Source: Thalassospira australica
GTDB lineage: Bacteria > Pseudomonadota > Alphaproteobacteria > Rhodospirillales > Thalassospiraceae
Direction: 5' to 3'
Length of the DNA: 64,000 bases
NCBI RefSeq assembly: GCF_000763295.1
Contig: NZ_JRJE01000006.1
Coordinates: forward strand, 1-64,000
The translations under genes and the position numbers were made by a program. The first letter of the stretch is position 1; every line of letters begins with the position of its first letter. This document shows positions 18,118 through 26,419 of this stretch, one piece after another. A model generated the notes under the pieces. That model worked only from the letters and a program-made list of their open reading frames with translations, was not told where the DNA came from and ran no database searches.

Positions 18118-19568
18118 TGCCTGTGAGCAAAAACAAAAAAGCCGCGATTATTGGTGGCGGTGTCATTGGGGGTGGCTGGGCAGCCCGTTTTTTGCTGAAC
18201 GGTTGGGATGTTGCCGTGTTTGACCCGGACCCGCAGGCTGAGCGCAAGATAGGCGAGGTGCTTGAAAATGCCCGTCGCAGTCTTCCGGCCCTTTATGATC
18301 GGGCTTTGCCACCTGAAGGGGAACTGACATTCCATGATGACATGGCAACGGCGGTAAAAGGGGCCACGTGGATTCAGGAAAGTGTTCCCGAACAGCTTGC
18401 GCTTAAGCACAAGATCCTTGCACAAATTCAAACCCATGCCCCCGGTGATTGCATGATCGGATCATCAACGTCCGGGTTTAAGCCAAGTGAACTTCAGCAA
18501 GGTTCGATCAACCCCGGTCAGATCGTGGTCGTCCATCCGTTCAATCCGGTTTATCTGCTGCCGCTGATCGAGGTCGTGCCGTCGGATGTGACCGATGCGG
18601 CGGTGCTTGAGGCGGGGTGTGATGTGCTGCGTGCGGTTGGGCTTAAGCCGCTTGTGGTGCATAAGGAAATTGATGCGCATATCGCAGACCGCCTTCTTGA
18701 AGCCGTTTGGCGCGAAGGGCTTTGGCTTGTCCATGACGAGGTGGCAACGACTGCGGAAATTGATGATGCCATCCGATATGGCTTTGGTCTGCGTTGGGCG
18801 CAGATGGGGCTGTTTGAAACCTACCGGATTGCCGGGGGCGAAGCCGGGATGGAACATTTCATTGGTCAGTTTGGCCCGGCATTGAAATGGCCCTGGACCA
18901 AGCTGATGGATGTGCCGGAACTGACCCCGGAACTGACAGCACGCATTGCGCAGCAATCTGATGATCAGTCCGGGCATATGACGATCCGCGAACTGGAACG
19001 TCTGCGCGATGACAACCTTGTTGGCATGATGCGTGCGCTTAAGAAATCGGGCAGTGGCGCGGGCGGTACGATCAACGATCATGAGGTGACTTTGCCGGCC
19101 CCGGCCCCGCGCAATGATTTGCCCGTCACGGTAGATCGTCAGGTCCCGCAAAGCTGGACGGATTACAACGGGCATATGAATGAAGCCCATTATGTTGAAG
19201 TCAGCGGGCAGGCAAGCGATCGCTTCATGGAAATGATTGGTGCCGATGCTGATTATATCGCGGCTGGGGGCAGCTATTTTACGGTAGAGAACCATGTTTG
19301 CTACTTGCAGGAAATCAAGGCAGGCGATCAAATACGTGTCACGACGCAATTGATCAGTGCCAAGGGCAAGAAGCTGCATTTGTTCCATCGTCTGATCGGG
19401 GCTGATGGCGAAACCGCAGCAACGGTCGAAACGTTTTTGCTGCATGTTGATCTGAAAACGCGCCGGACGTCAGAGCCGGGTGGCGTGGTCGCAGGCAATC
19501 TTGCCAATATGGCCGCACGTCATGCCGCGATGCCAAAACCCGAACAGCTTGGCCGGGCAATCGGGTAA
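18117..19568 (+). CDS. lcdH: L-carnitine dehydrogenase fused to betainyl-CoA thioesterase
   Basis: A 483-residue fusion. Residues 1-320 are a 3-hydroxyacyl-CoA-dehydrogenase-type enzyme with the NAD motif GGGVIGGGW (13-21), TSGFKPSEL and HPFNPVYLLPL (about 141-151). Residues from about 335 form a hot-dog thioesterase domain (SWTDYNGHMNEAHY, VENHVCYLQEI). Known fused carnitine dehydrogenases of this type oxidise L-carnitine to 3-dehydrocarnitine and hydrolyse betainyl-CoA to glycine betaine. One polypeptide therefore supplies the steps before and after the BKACE enzyme whose stop codon it overlaps. The product, glycine betaine, feeds gbcAB encoded 3 kb to the left. Confidence 0.92.
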   Translation: MPVSKNKKAAIIGGGVIGGGWAARFLLNGWDVAVFDPDPQAERKIGEVLENARRSLPALYDRALPPEGELTFHDDMATAVKGATWIQESVPEQLALKHKILAQIQTHAPGDCMIGSSTSGFKPSELQQGSINPGQIVVVHPFNPVYLLPLIEVVPSDVTDAAVLEAGCDVLRAVGLKPLVVHKEIDAHIADRLLEAVWREGLWLVHDEVATTAEIDDAIRYGFGLRWAQMGLFETYRIAGGEAGMEHFIGQFGPALKWPWTKLMDVPELTPELTARIAQQSDDQSGHMTIRELERLRDDNLVGMMRALKKSGSGAGGTINDHEVTLPAPAPRNDLPVTVDRQVPQSWTDYNGHMNEAHYVEVSGQASDRFMEMIGADADYIAAGGSYFTVENHVCYLQEIKAGDQIRVTTQLISAKGKKLHLFHRLIGADGETAATVETFLLHVDLKTRRTSEPGGVVAGNLANMAARHAAMPKPEQLGRAIG

Positions 19569-19680
19569 TCTGTTCGTTTAGGGCAAATTTACAATAACGC
19601 GTGCAATTGCCCTTGCAGTCTTTAACTGCGGGGGCTTCCGCGTTAGGCTGAGGTATCATGTCTTTATTGAGGACCCGTTG

Positions 19681-20625
19681 ATGGCCAATTCCGATCAGGT
19701 TTCCGCCGATGTTGCCTATGACCCGATGCCTGAGGAAGAAGGCATTCGTGCGTTTATCGCCAAATGTGATGGTTTTTATCCGCCAGATGCCGTTGCCGCG
19801 GGCATTGCGCAGCAACGTGCGTGGTATGACGCGCTTTGTGCGGAATTTGCCTTTGCGCATCCGGACGGCATGCAGGTTGAAGACGATGTCATTGCTGATG
19901 TCCCGGTACGCCACTACCGCCCGGCCAATCGCACCTCAAACCACAAGATCGTCTATATGCATGGCGGTGGCTTTGTCGTCGGATCACGCGATAGCCATGA
20001 CGCAATTTGCGCTGAAATCGCCGAGGCGGCAAAAGCTGAACTGGTGGCAATCGATTATCGCCTGGCGCCGGAACATGTCTGGCCTGCACAGCATGAAGAT
20101 TGTCATCGGGTGACGCAAAGCCTTCTGTCATCGGGCAGGAAGGTCGTGCTTGTGGGTGATAGTGCCGGGGGCATGTTGGCCGCCGGAATTGCCGTGCGCG
20201 CCCGCGAGGAGGGCTTTGGCGACCGTGTTCTCGGGCAGGTGTTGATCTATCCGGCCCTTGGCGGGGACTTGAATTGGCCAAGCTATGGTCAAATGGCGAA
20301 TGCACCGGGCCTTAGCACCGATGACGTTATTTACTATCGCGATGTCCTGAAGGCACCGATGGATGATCCGTTCGCCCATGCATTATCCGTCGATGATTTG
20401 CGTGGATTGCCCGACACCTTCATCACTGCGGCCTATTTTGATCCGCTGCGTGATGACGGGCGCGAATATACCGCGCGCCTTGCCCGTGCAGGCATTTCGG
20501 TCCAATACCGCGAAGAACCGCAAATGATCCATGGCTGGCTGCGTGCCCGGCATATGAGCCCGGGTGCCAAAACCGCGTTCGGGCATCTGTGCGATGCGAT
20601 CACAACCATGGCCGGACAGGAATAA
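19681..20625 (+). CDS. HSL-family alpha/beta-hydrolase, candidate acylcarnitine hydrolase
   Basis: A 314-residue carboxylesterase of the hormone-sensitive-lipase group. The oxyanion motif is HGGGFVVGS (about 98-106) and the nucleophile elbow is GDSAGG (about 160-165); the Asp/His partners are plausible near FDPLRDDG and MIHGW. No signal peptide is visible, so it is cytoplasmic. It follows the carnitine dehydrogenase gene by 112 bp on the same strand and ends at a strong terminator. In Pseudomonas a short-chain acylcarnitine hydrolase gene (hocS) sits in the carnitine operon, so release of carnitine from its esters is the favoured guess. The family alone would say only esterase. The start is ATG 19681, with GAGG upstream. 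Confidence 0.8.
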   Translation: MANSDQVSADVAYDPMPEEEGIRAFIAKCDGFYPPDAVAAGIAQQRAWYDALCAEFAFAHPDGMQVEDDVIADVPVRHYRPANRTSNHKIVYMHGGGFVVGSRDSHDAICAEIAEAAKAELVAIDYRLAPEHVWPAQHEDCHRVTQSLLSSGRKVVLVGDSAGGMLAAGIAVRAREEGFGDRVLGQVLIYPALGGDLNWPSYGQMANAPGLSTDDVIYYRDVLKAPMDDPFAHALSVDDLRGLPDTFITAAYFDPLRDDGREYTARLARAGISVQYREEPQMIHGWLRARHMSPGAKTAFGHLCDAITTMAGQE

Positions 20626-20629
20626 CACC

Positions 20630-20655
20630 AAAAGGGCCGGATGACCGGCCCTTTT
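20630..20655. terminator. Bidirectional Rho-independent terminator
   Basis: A perfect 11-bp stem (20630-20640 with 20645-20655) with an ATGA loop, between convergent genes. Confidence 0.9.
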
Positions 20656-20663
20656 GTGTTGGG

Positions 20664-22670
20664 TTACATGAAGTTTCGCGGAATGGTTTTTTCCCACTTC
20701 TTTTCAAAGACCTGTTCGGCCCCCTCATAACCGATGACCCAGGCCGAGACATACCAATTGTCACGATCACACCGCAGTTCGGCATGGCAATCGGTACGCA
20801 CGGACCAGTCATCACGTTCAAGATCACAGGTCCATGCCGCTTCACCGCATACCGTGTTTGGATCAAGCGGATTGATCGTCCATGTTTCGCTGCGCACTTG
20901 ACGTGTCGCAAGCCGCGAACCGGGATGTTCATTAAGACCGGTATCTTCATAAATCCGATAGCGCGTTTCGTTCTGCGTCAGGTTGCGGTGAACGCTGCGT
21001 TCCGTCCGGCTGGGTTTATGTTCGATATATTTTGGCAGGGGATCGGGATTGTCCGGTTCCTTGACCTCAATGACCTCATGTTCGCCCAGCAGCGGCAGAT
21101 CAAAGCGGATCGATGACGGCGCAATGGTAAGGCCCGCATCAAAGGGCGGTGGCAGGATCATCGGCCAATAGGATGTCGACAAGGCCAGACGCATGCGATG
21201 GCCGGCGTTAAAGCGATAGCCGCACGCATCAAGCACCAGCTTGATCGTGACCTTCTGCCCGCGCGGCATTGGTTGCGGGTCGTTATAGTTGGCGTCCGGA
21301 TCGCGATGGGCAAGGTTTAAGACACCAAACGATACCCGTGTTGCTGTCCCGTCCGGATGGACATCGACAAGCCGCGCGCACAGGTTTGACCAGTCTGCAT
21401 CACATTCAAGATCAACAGTCAGAACCGGACGGCCCAGCAGGTCAACTTCGGCCTCCAACGGTGCGGTTTCAAACACCAGCGATCCGGCATCATCGCCACG
21501 CTGATCAATCGCCATTTCCGCATCGGGTTTCAGGGTAAAATATTCCCCGGCGGATGTTCCGGTATCAAGCGGTGACTTCAGATAGATGTCTGCTGCCGGT
21601 TCGTCGCTTTTTCCGGCGTCAAAGGACAATTCCCCTGCGTTGACGACCATGGTTTTGGTTTCGGGCCGGGTCCAGGTGTCCTTGGCGATCCAGAAGCCCG
21701 GATCAAAATCGCGGCGCAGGGCCGGTTTGATGCCATCAAGGATATAGGCGCGCACCTGCGGCAGGTCTTCCATGCCGTTATCATCACCCCGCAGCCATTT
21801 GTTCCACCATTTGATGGCTTCGCCGGTGAAATCTGCACGCGGCTTGGGCCATGAGAAATGCGGGTATTTGTGCACCCATGGGCCAATCAATGCCTTGGAA
21901 CGATCTGGCATGCCTTCGATGGCACGCATAGGCGTGTTGCGGTATCCATCGGCCCAACCGGCCAAAACCATGGACGGGATTTTGACTGCATCAAAATCCT
22001 CGCAGATAGAGGCATGTTTCCAGAAATCGTCCCGGGTTTGATGCTGTAGCCATTCTTCCAAAAAGAACGGTTCTTCTTTTAGGCGGTGCAACCACATCGC
22101 ACGCCAGTCATCCCCAACCAGTGCCGGATCCGGTGTGCGCGACTGATAGGCCAGCATGGTTGCCGCCCATGACAGTTGTGCCGCCAGCTGACAGCCATTT
22201 TTATAATGGATATCGTCGTTATAGCGATCCACGGTGGATGCGATGGAAATCACCGCCTTAAGGGCGGGTGGGTTAAGTGCGGCAACCTGCAGGCAGTTAA
22301 ATCCGCCCCAGGAAATCCCCATCATGCCGACCGATCCGTTGCACCATGGCTGATCTGCGATCCAGGCAATCAGTTCGCATGCATTGGCCAGTTCAAGTTC
22401 GCTATATTCACCGTCAATGACGCCGTCAGACTCACCCGATCCGCGAATATCCACACGCACCCCGGCGATGCCGGCCTTGGCAAACTCGGGATAGGTTGCC
22501 TCATCGCGCACGCAGGTGCCATCCCCCTTGCGATAGGGCAGAAATTCGAAAACTGCCGGCACCGGATCATTTTCGGCATTTCCGGGCATCCACATGCGGG
22601 CTGCCAGACGGGTGCCGTCGGCAAGGGTGATAAAGGTGTTTTCAATAACGGTGAAGTTTCGTTCGGACAT
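20664..22670 (-). CDS. CocE/NonD (S15 family) hydrolase or peptidase
   Basis: A 668-residue protein. The N-terminal alpha/beta-hydrolase domain has RVDIRGSGESDG (about 93-104) and the nucleophile elbow GISWGG (about 143-148). The C-terminal part (about 380-560) is the PepX-type beta-sandwich domain, with LSTSYWPMI. The family includes X-prolyl dipeptidyl peptidases, cocaine esterase and glutaryl acylase-like enzymes. No signal peptide is visible. It lies downstream of a peptide-type ABC importer on the same strand, separated by a strong terminator, so an intracellular peptidase working on imported peptides is plausible but not shown. Confidence 0.85.
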   Translation of the reverse strand: MSERNFTVIENTFITLADGTRLAARMWMPGNAENDPVPAVFEFLPYRKGDGTCVRDEATYPEFAKAGIAGVRVDIRGSGESDGVIDGEYSELELANACELIAWIADQPWCNGSVGMMGISWGGFNCLQVAALNPPALKAVISIASTVDRYNDDIHYKNGCQLAAQLSWAATMLAYQSRTPDPALVGDDWRAMWLHRLKEEPFFLEEWLQHQTRDDFWKHASICEDFDAVKIPSMVLAGWADGYRNTPMRAIEGMPDRSKALIGPWVHKYPHFSWPKPRADFTGEAIKWWNKWLRGDDNGMEDLPQVRAYILDGIKPALRRDFDPGFWIAKDTWTRPETKTMVVNAGELSFDAGKSDEPAADIYLKSPLDTGTSAGEYFTLKPDAEMAIDQRGDDAGSLVFETAPLEAEVDLLGRPVLTVDLECDADWSNLCARLVDVHPDGTATRVSFGVLNLAHRDPDANYNDPQPMPRGQKVTIKLVLDACGYRFNAGHRMRLALSTSYWPMILPPPFDAGLTIAPSSIRFDLPLLGEHEVIEVKEPDNPDPLPKYIEHKPSRTERSVHRNLTQNETRYRIYEDTGLNEHPGSRLATRQVRSETWTINPLDPNTVCGEAAWTCDLERDDWSVRTDCHAELRCDRDNWYVSAWVIGYEGAEQVFEKKWEKTIPRNFM

Positions 22671-22721
22671 GGTGGGGCGTCGTTCTTCTGGATGGCTGTT
22701 CAGGTCTTGTGGGGCTTATCC

Positions 22722-22754
22722 AAAAAGGCGGCCCATGATCCGGGCCGCCTTTTT
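22722..22754 (-). terminator. Rho-independent terminator of the ABC operon
   Basis: A perfect 13-bp stem (22722-22734 with 22742-22754) with a 7-nt loop and A/T-rich outer arms. It lies directly after the ABC ATPase gene and before the hydrolase start, so the hydrolase is either read through to or has its own promoter. Confidence 0.88.
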
Positions 22755-22769
22755 GTGTTTTGCACGGTT

Positions 22770-24401
22770 TTAGTGCCCGGCACTTTCCATTTTGCGCGTG
22801 GCCAGAACTTTCTCCAGCCAGCCCAATTCCATTTCCGGCACCGACTTCAAAAGAAGGTCGGTGTAATCGTCAAATGGCGGGTTGAGCACTTCGGATCGTG
22901 GGCCGAAATCAACCAGTTTGCCTTGGAGCATCACGGCCACGGAATCCGCGATTGCACGGACAATCGCGATATCATGGGTGATGAACAGATAGGACACCTG
23001 ACGTTCCTTTTGCAGGCGCAGCAAAAGATCAAGGATGCCTTCGGCCACCAGCGGATCAAGGGCCGAGGTTGGCTCGTCACACAGGATCAGTTCCGGCTTT
23101 GCAGCCAAGGCGCGGGCGATGGCAACGCGCTGTTTCTGACCGCCGGAAAGCTCCGCCGGATAGCGGTCATAGAAAGCTTCGCCCATCTCGATTTCATCAA
23201 GAAGTTTGATGACTTCCTTTTTGCGCTCCGAACCACGTATGCCAAAATAGAACTGCAACGGACGGCCGATGATCTGCCCGACCGTCTGGCGCGGGTTCAT
23301 CGCCGTATCCGCCATTTGATAGATCAGCTGAATGCGGCGCAAATGATCGCGTGAGCGGTCCTTTTGTGCGTTTGACAGTTCTTCGCCGTTAAAGGTCACC
23401 TGACCTGCAAACGGCGGCAGAAGGCCGGTAATGACACGTGCCAATGTTGACTTGCCCGAACCGGACTCCCCCACAACGGCCAGTGTCTGACCGCGCGGGA
23501 CATGCAGTGACACGTCATGAAGAACCTGAACCCCGTTGCCATAGGCCGCCGAGATGTTTTCGACTTTCAGCAACGCATCGGACTGATCACGTGCCTCGGT
23601 CTGTTTGGTCTGACGGACATTGACGAGTGCCTTGGTATATTCCTGACGTGGGGCTTCAATGATCTGCTGAACCGGACCATATTCAACCGTTTCACCGTTG
23701 CGCAGCACCATGATGTCATCGGAAATCTGCGCAACAACCGCCAGATCGTGGGTGATATAGAGCGCGGCTGTGCCGGTCTTTTCAATCGCGTTCTTGATCG
23801 CGGCCAGAACGTCGATCTGGGTCGTGACATCAAGAGCGGTGGTCGGTTCATCAAAGACGATCAGTTCCGGTTTGGAACACAGCGCCATGGCAGTCATTGC
23901 GCGTTGTAATTGCCCGCCTGATACCTGATGCGGATAGCGTTTGCCAAAATTCTTCGGGTCAGGAAGACCCAGAATTTCAAACAGGTAATCGGCCCTTTTC
24001 CGGGCTTCATCACGGGTCATCAGGCCATGTTCAACCGTGGCTTCGATCACCTGATCACCCAGTTTGTGAGCCGGGTTAAATGATGCGGCGGCCGATTGGG
24101 CGACGTAACAGACCCTTGCACCGCGAATGCTGCGGATGCCGGTTTTTCCCAGATCAAGGATGTCCTTGCCTTCAAGAAGGACTTCGCCGCCGGTGATGCG
24201 CACACCACCCCGGCCATAGGCAAGAGCAGCAAGGCCGATGGTGGACTTGCCCGCACCGGATTCCCCGATCAGGCCAAGCACCTTGCCTTTTTGCAGATCA
24301 AAGGAAATGCCGTGGACAATCTCGATGTCCTGCGGTGCTTCGCCCGGTGGAAAGATGGTCGCGCCAATGCGCAAATCGCGTACCGATAAAAGATCAGACA
24401 T
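22770..24401 (-). CDS. Peptide-type ABC importer, fused double ATPase
   Basis: A 543-residue protein with two complete nucleotide-binding domains, equivalent to DppD and DppF joined, as in YejF/GsiA. Walker A is GESGAGKST (about 47-55) and GESGSGKST (about 315-323); signature motifs are VSGGQLQRA and LSGGQKQRV; Walker B is LIVFDEPT and LILCDEPT. It powers uptake by the two permeases encoded just upstream. It overlaps the preceding permease gene by 8 nt. The substrate class (di/oligopeptides or related) is inferred from the family. Confidence 0.92.
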   Translation of the reverse strand: MSDLLSVRDLRIGATIFPPGEAPQDIEIVHGISFDLQKGKVLGLIGESGAGKSTIGLAALAYGRGGVRITGGEVLLEGKDILDLGKTGIRSIRGARVCYVAQSAAASFNPAHKLGDQVIEATVEHGLMTRDEARKRADYLFEILGLPDPKNFGKRYPHQVSGGQLQRAMTAMALCSKPELIVFDEPTTALDVTTQIDVLAAIKNAIEKTGTAALYITHDLAVVAQISDDIMVLRNGETVEYGPVQQIIEAPRQEYTKALVNVRQTKQTEARDQSDALLKVENISAAYGNGVQVLHDVSLHVPRGQTLAVVGESGSGKSTLARVITGLLPPFAGQVTFNGEELSNAQKDRSRDHLRRIQLIYQMADTAMNPRQTVGQIIGRPLQFYFGIRGSERKKEVIKLLDEIEMGEAFYDRYPAELSGGQKQRVAIARALAAKPELILCDEPTSALDPLVAEGILDLLLRLQKERQVSYLFITHDIAIVRAIADSVAVMLQGKLVDFGPRSEVLNPPFDDYTDLLLKSVPEMELGWLEKVLATRKMESAGH

Positions 24402-25221
24402 CGCCGCGGCCTCCTTTCAGGCTGGATGTGCGTTTGAGCAACCAGTCGACAACCATGTTCACACAGACCGCAAGGGCGGCAATCGCCCCGCCCGGGATAA
24501 GGGCGGCCTGAACACCAAAGATGATGCCATCCTTGTTGTCCTTGACCATGCCGCCCCAGTCGGCAGCCGGTGGCTGAATGCCAAGGCCCAGGAACGACAG
24601 GGTCGACAGGAATAGGATCGAAAAGGCAAAACGCAGACCGAATTCCGCCAGAAGCGGCGAAAGCGTGTTGGGCAGGATTTCGCGGAAGATAATCCACATT
24701 CTGCCTTCACCGCGCAGTTTGGCGGCCTCGACAAACTCCATCACCGCAACGTCAAGTGCAACGGCACGGCCCAGACGGTAAACGCGTGTCGAGTCCAAAA
24801 TAGCCATTACCGCAATCAGGATGAAGATATTTTGCGGCAAAACCGCAAGGACGACGAGGGCGAAAATCAAAGTCGGGATCGACATCATCAAATCATTCAG
24901 GCGCGACAGCCCCTGATCAATCGGACCGCCGGAAACCGCGGCCGTAAAGCTCAGGAAAATACCAATCGAAAATGACAGGATCGATGCCGCAAGCGACACA
25001 AACAGCGTTGTCTGTGCACCGTAAATCAGGCGAGACAAAAGATCGCGCCCCAGATTGTCAGTGCCCAGAAGATAAAGATCATTGGCCGGTTCCCAAACGC
25101 CAGCCACAATCTCGCGTTCCCCATAGGGGGCAAGAAGCGGGGCGAAAACCGCACAGCCAAAAGCAAACAGGATGCCCAGAATTCCGATCCAGGCGGTCAG
25201 CGGGATTTCACGTAATCTCAT
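24394..25221 (-). CDS. Peptide-type ABC importer permease (DppC-like)
   Basis: A 275-residue inner-membrane permease with about six hydrophobic segments. The cytoplasmic coupling (EAA) loop is FVEAAKLRGEGRMWIIFREI (about 162-181). The N-terminal GTDNLGRDLLSRLIYG is diagnostic for DppC/OppC. It overlaps its neighbours on both sides (ATGA with the upstream permease, 8 nt with the ATPase gene), so the operon is tightly coupled. Confidence 0.92.
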   Translation of the reverse strand: MRLREIPLTAWIGILGILFAFGCAVFAPLLAPYGEREIVAGVWEPANDLYLLGTDNLGRDLLSRLIYGAQTTLFVSLAASILSFSIGIFLSFTAAVSGGPIDQGLSRLNDLMMSIPTLIFALVVLAVLPQNIFILIAVMAILDSTRVYRLGRAVALDVAVMEFVEAAKLRGEGRMWIIFREILPNTLSPLLAEFGLRFAFSILFLSTLSFLGLGIQPPAADWGGMVKDNKDGIIFGVQAALIPGGAIAALAVCVNMVVDWLLKRTSSLKGGRGDV

Positions 25222-26225
25222 CGCGGATGCCTCAGTCTCGGATTGGCGATAATGGCGACGAGATCGGCCACCATGTTAAGCAGGATATACACTGCAGCAA
25301 AGATCAGACCACAGGCCTGAACGACGGGCATGTCACGCACCGTCACCGCATCAACCATGTATTGTCCCATGCCGGGATAGACAAAGACCACCTCGACGAC
25401 AACCACGCCCACCACAAGATAGGCAAGGTTGAGCGCAACCACATTGACAATCGGTGCAATGGCATTGGGGGCAGCATGTTTGACGATTGCCTTGAACGCC
25501 CCAAGGCCCTTAAGTTCAGCTGTTTCCATATAGGCCGATGACATCACGCTGATGATGGCAGCGCGCGTCATGCGCATCATATGCGCCAGCACGACCAGAA
25601 CCAGTGTCGCGGTGGGCAGGGCGATGGCCGACATCCGTTCCGAGAGGCTCATGCTGTCATAAACGGTGGATGGGAACGTCGCCACACCCATCTGAACCGC
25701 AAAGAACACAATCAGGATGTAACCGATAAAGAATTCCGGCAGCGAAATCGCTGCAAGCGAAATGATGTTGATCACGCGATCTGGAATACGATTGCGGTAG
25801 TGCACGGCAATCATGCCAAGACCAACCGCAAGCGGCACCGAAATGGCCGCAGCAAAAAACGCAAGGAACAGCGAATTGCCCAGACGTTTGGTGATTTGTT
25901 CGGTCACAGGGGCCCCGCTGGCCCAGCTATTGCCGAAATCACCTTGAACAACGCCGCCAAGCCATTCGAAATAGCGGGTGGTGATCGGTCGGTCCAGACC
26001 AAGGTCGGCCCGGATATTGGCAATTGCCTGTGGGGTGGCGGATTGACCAAGATAGGTTTGGGCAAAGTCGCCCGGCAGGGCTTCGACCCCGGCAAAAATC
26101 AGGACTGAAACAGCCCAAAGCAACAACACACTCAGGCCCAGACGTTCGGCAATCAGAACCGATAACGGATGGGTTTCTTTTAGTCTGTGTCGCGCGGCTC
26201 GCACGCCGGCCAAGGGATTGGCCAT
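25218..26225 (-). CDS. Peptide-type ABC importer permease (DppB-like)
   Basis: A 335-residue inner-membrane permease with about six hydrophobic segments. It carries the DppB/OppB hallmarks LPGDFAQ, LGLDRPITTRYFEWL near the N-terminus and the coupling region MRMTRAAIISVM and METAELKGL. The start is ATG 26225, with GGGGGAG 9 nt upstream; an in-frame GTG at 26231 would be too close to that site. The stop overlaps the next permease start as ATGA. Confidence 0.92.
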   Translation of the reverse strand: MANPLAGVRAARHRLKETHPLSVLIAERLGLSVLLLWAVSVLIFAGVEALPGDFAQTYLGQSATPQAIANIRADLGLDRPITTRYFEWLGGVVQGDFGNSWASGAPVTEQITKRLGNSLFLAFFAAAISVPLAVGLGMIAVHYRNRIPDRVINIISLAAISLPEFFIGYILIVFFAVQMGVATFPSTVYDSMSLSERMSAIALPTATLVLVVLAHMMRMTRAAIISVMSSAYMETAELKGLGAFKAIVKHAAPNAIAPIVNVVALNLAYLVVGVVVVEVVFVYPGMGQYMVDAVTVRDMPVVQACGLIFAAVYILLNMVADLVAIIANPRLRHPR

Positions 26226-26352
26226 GAACACATACTCCCCCTTAGTGGCCTGAACGGAAATTCAAGACGGGTGGGACGACAAAGGGATGCTTTGCCTCCA
26301 TCTGGAATTTTCGGTCAGACCATTGATCAAACAACAGGTGGTGAACAAGACG

Positions 26353-26380
26353 GGGACCACGACCAAAAGGCCGTGATCCC
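26353..26380 (-). other. Imperfect intercistronic stem-loop
   Basis: A 12-bp imperfect stem (26353-26364 with 26369-26380, two non-Watson-Crick positions) with an AAAA loop, in the spacer between the binding-protein gene and the first permease gene. No T tract follows on the minus strand, so it may protect the 3' end of the binding-protein message rather than stop transcription. Confidence 0.4.
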
Positions 26381-26419
26381 GCCATTTTCAATCAACGGGG
26401 TGGCTTGCACCCCATTTGA

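Noticed and set aside
22176-23354. Plus-strand open frame of 392 codons across the S15 hydrolase and ABC ATPase genes
   Set aside because: Antisense to two well-supported genes and a terminator; no protein-like features.
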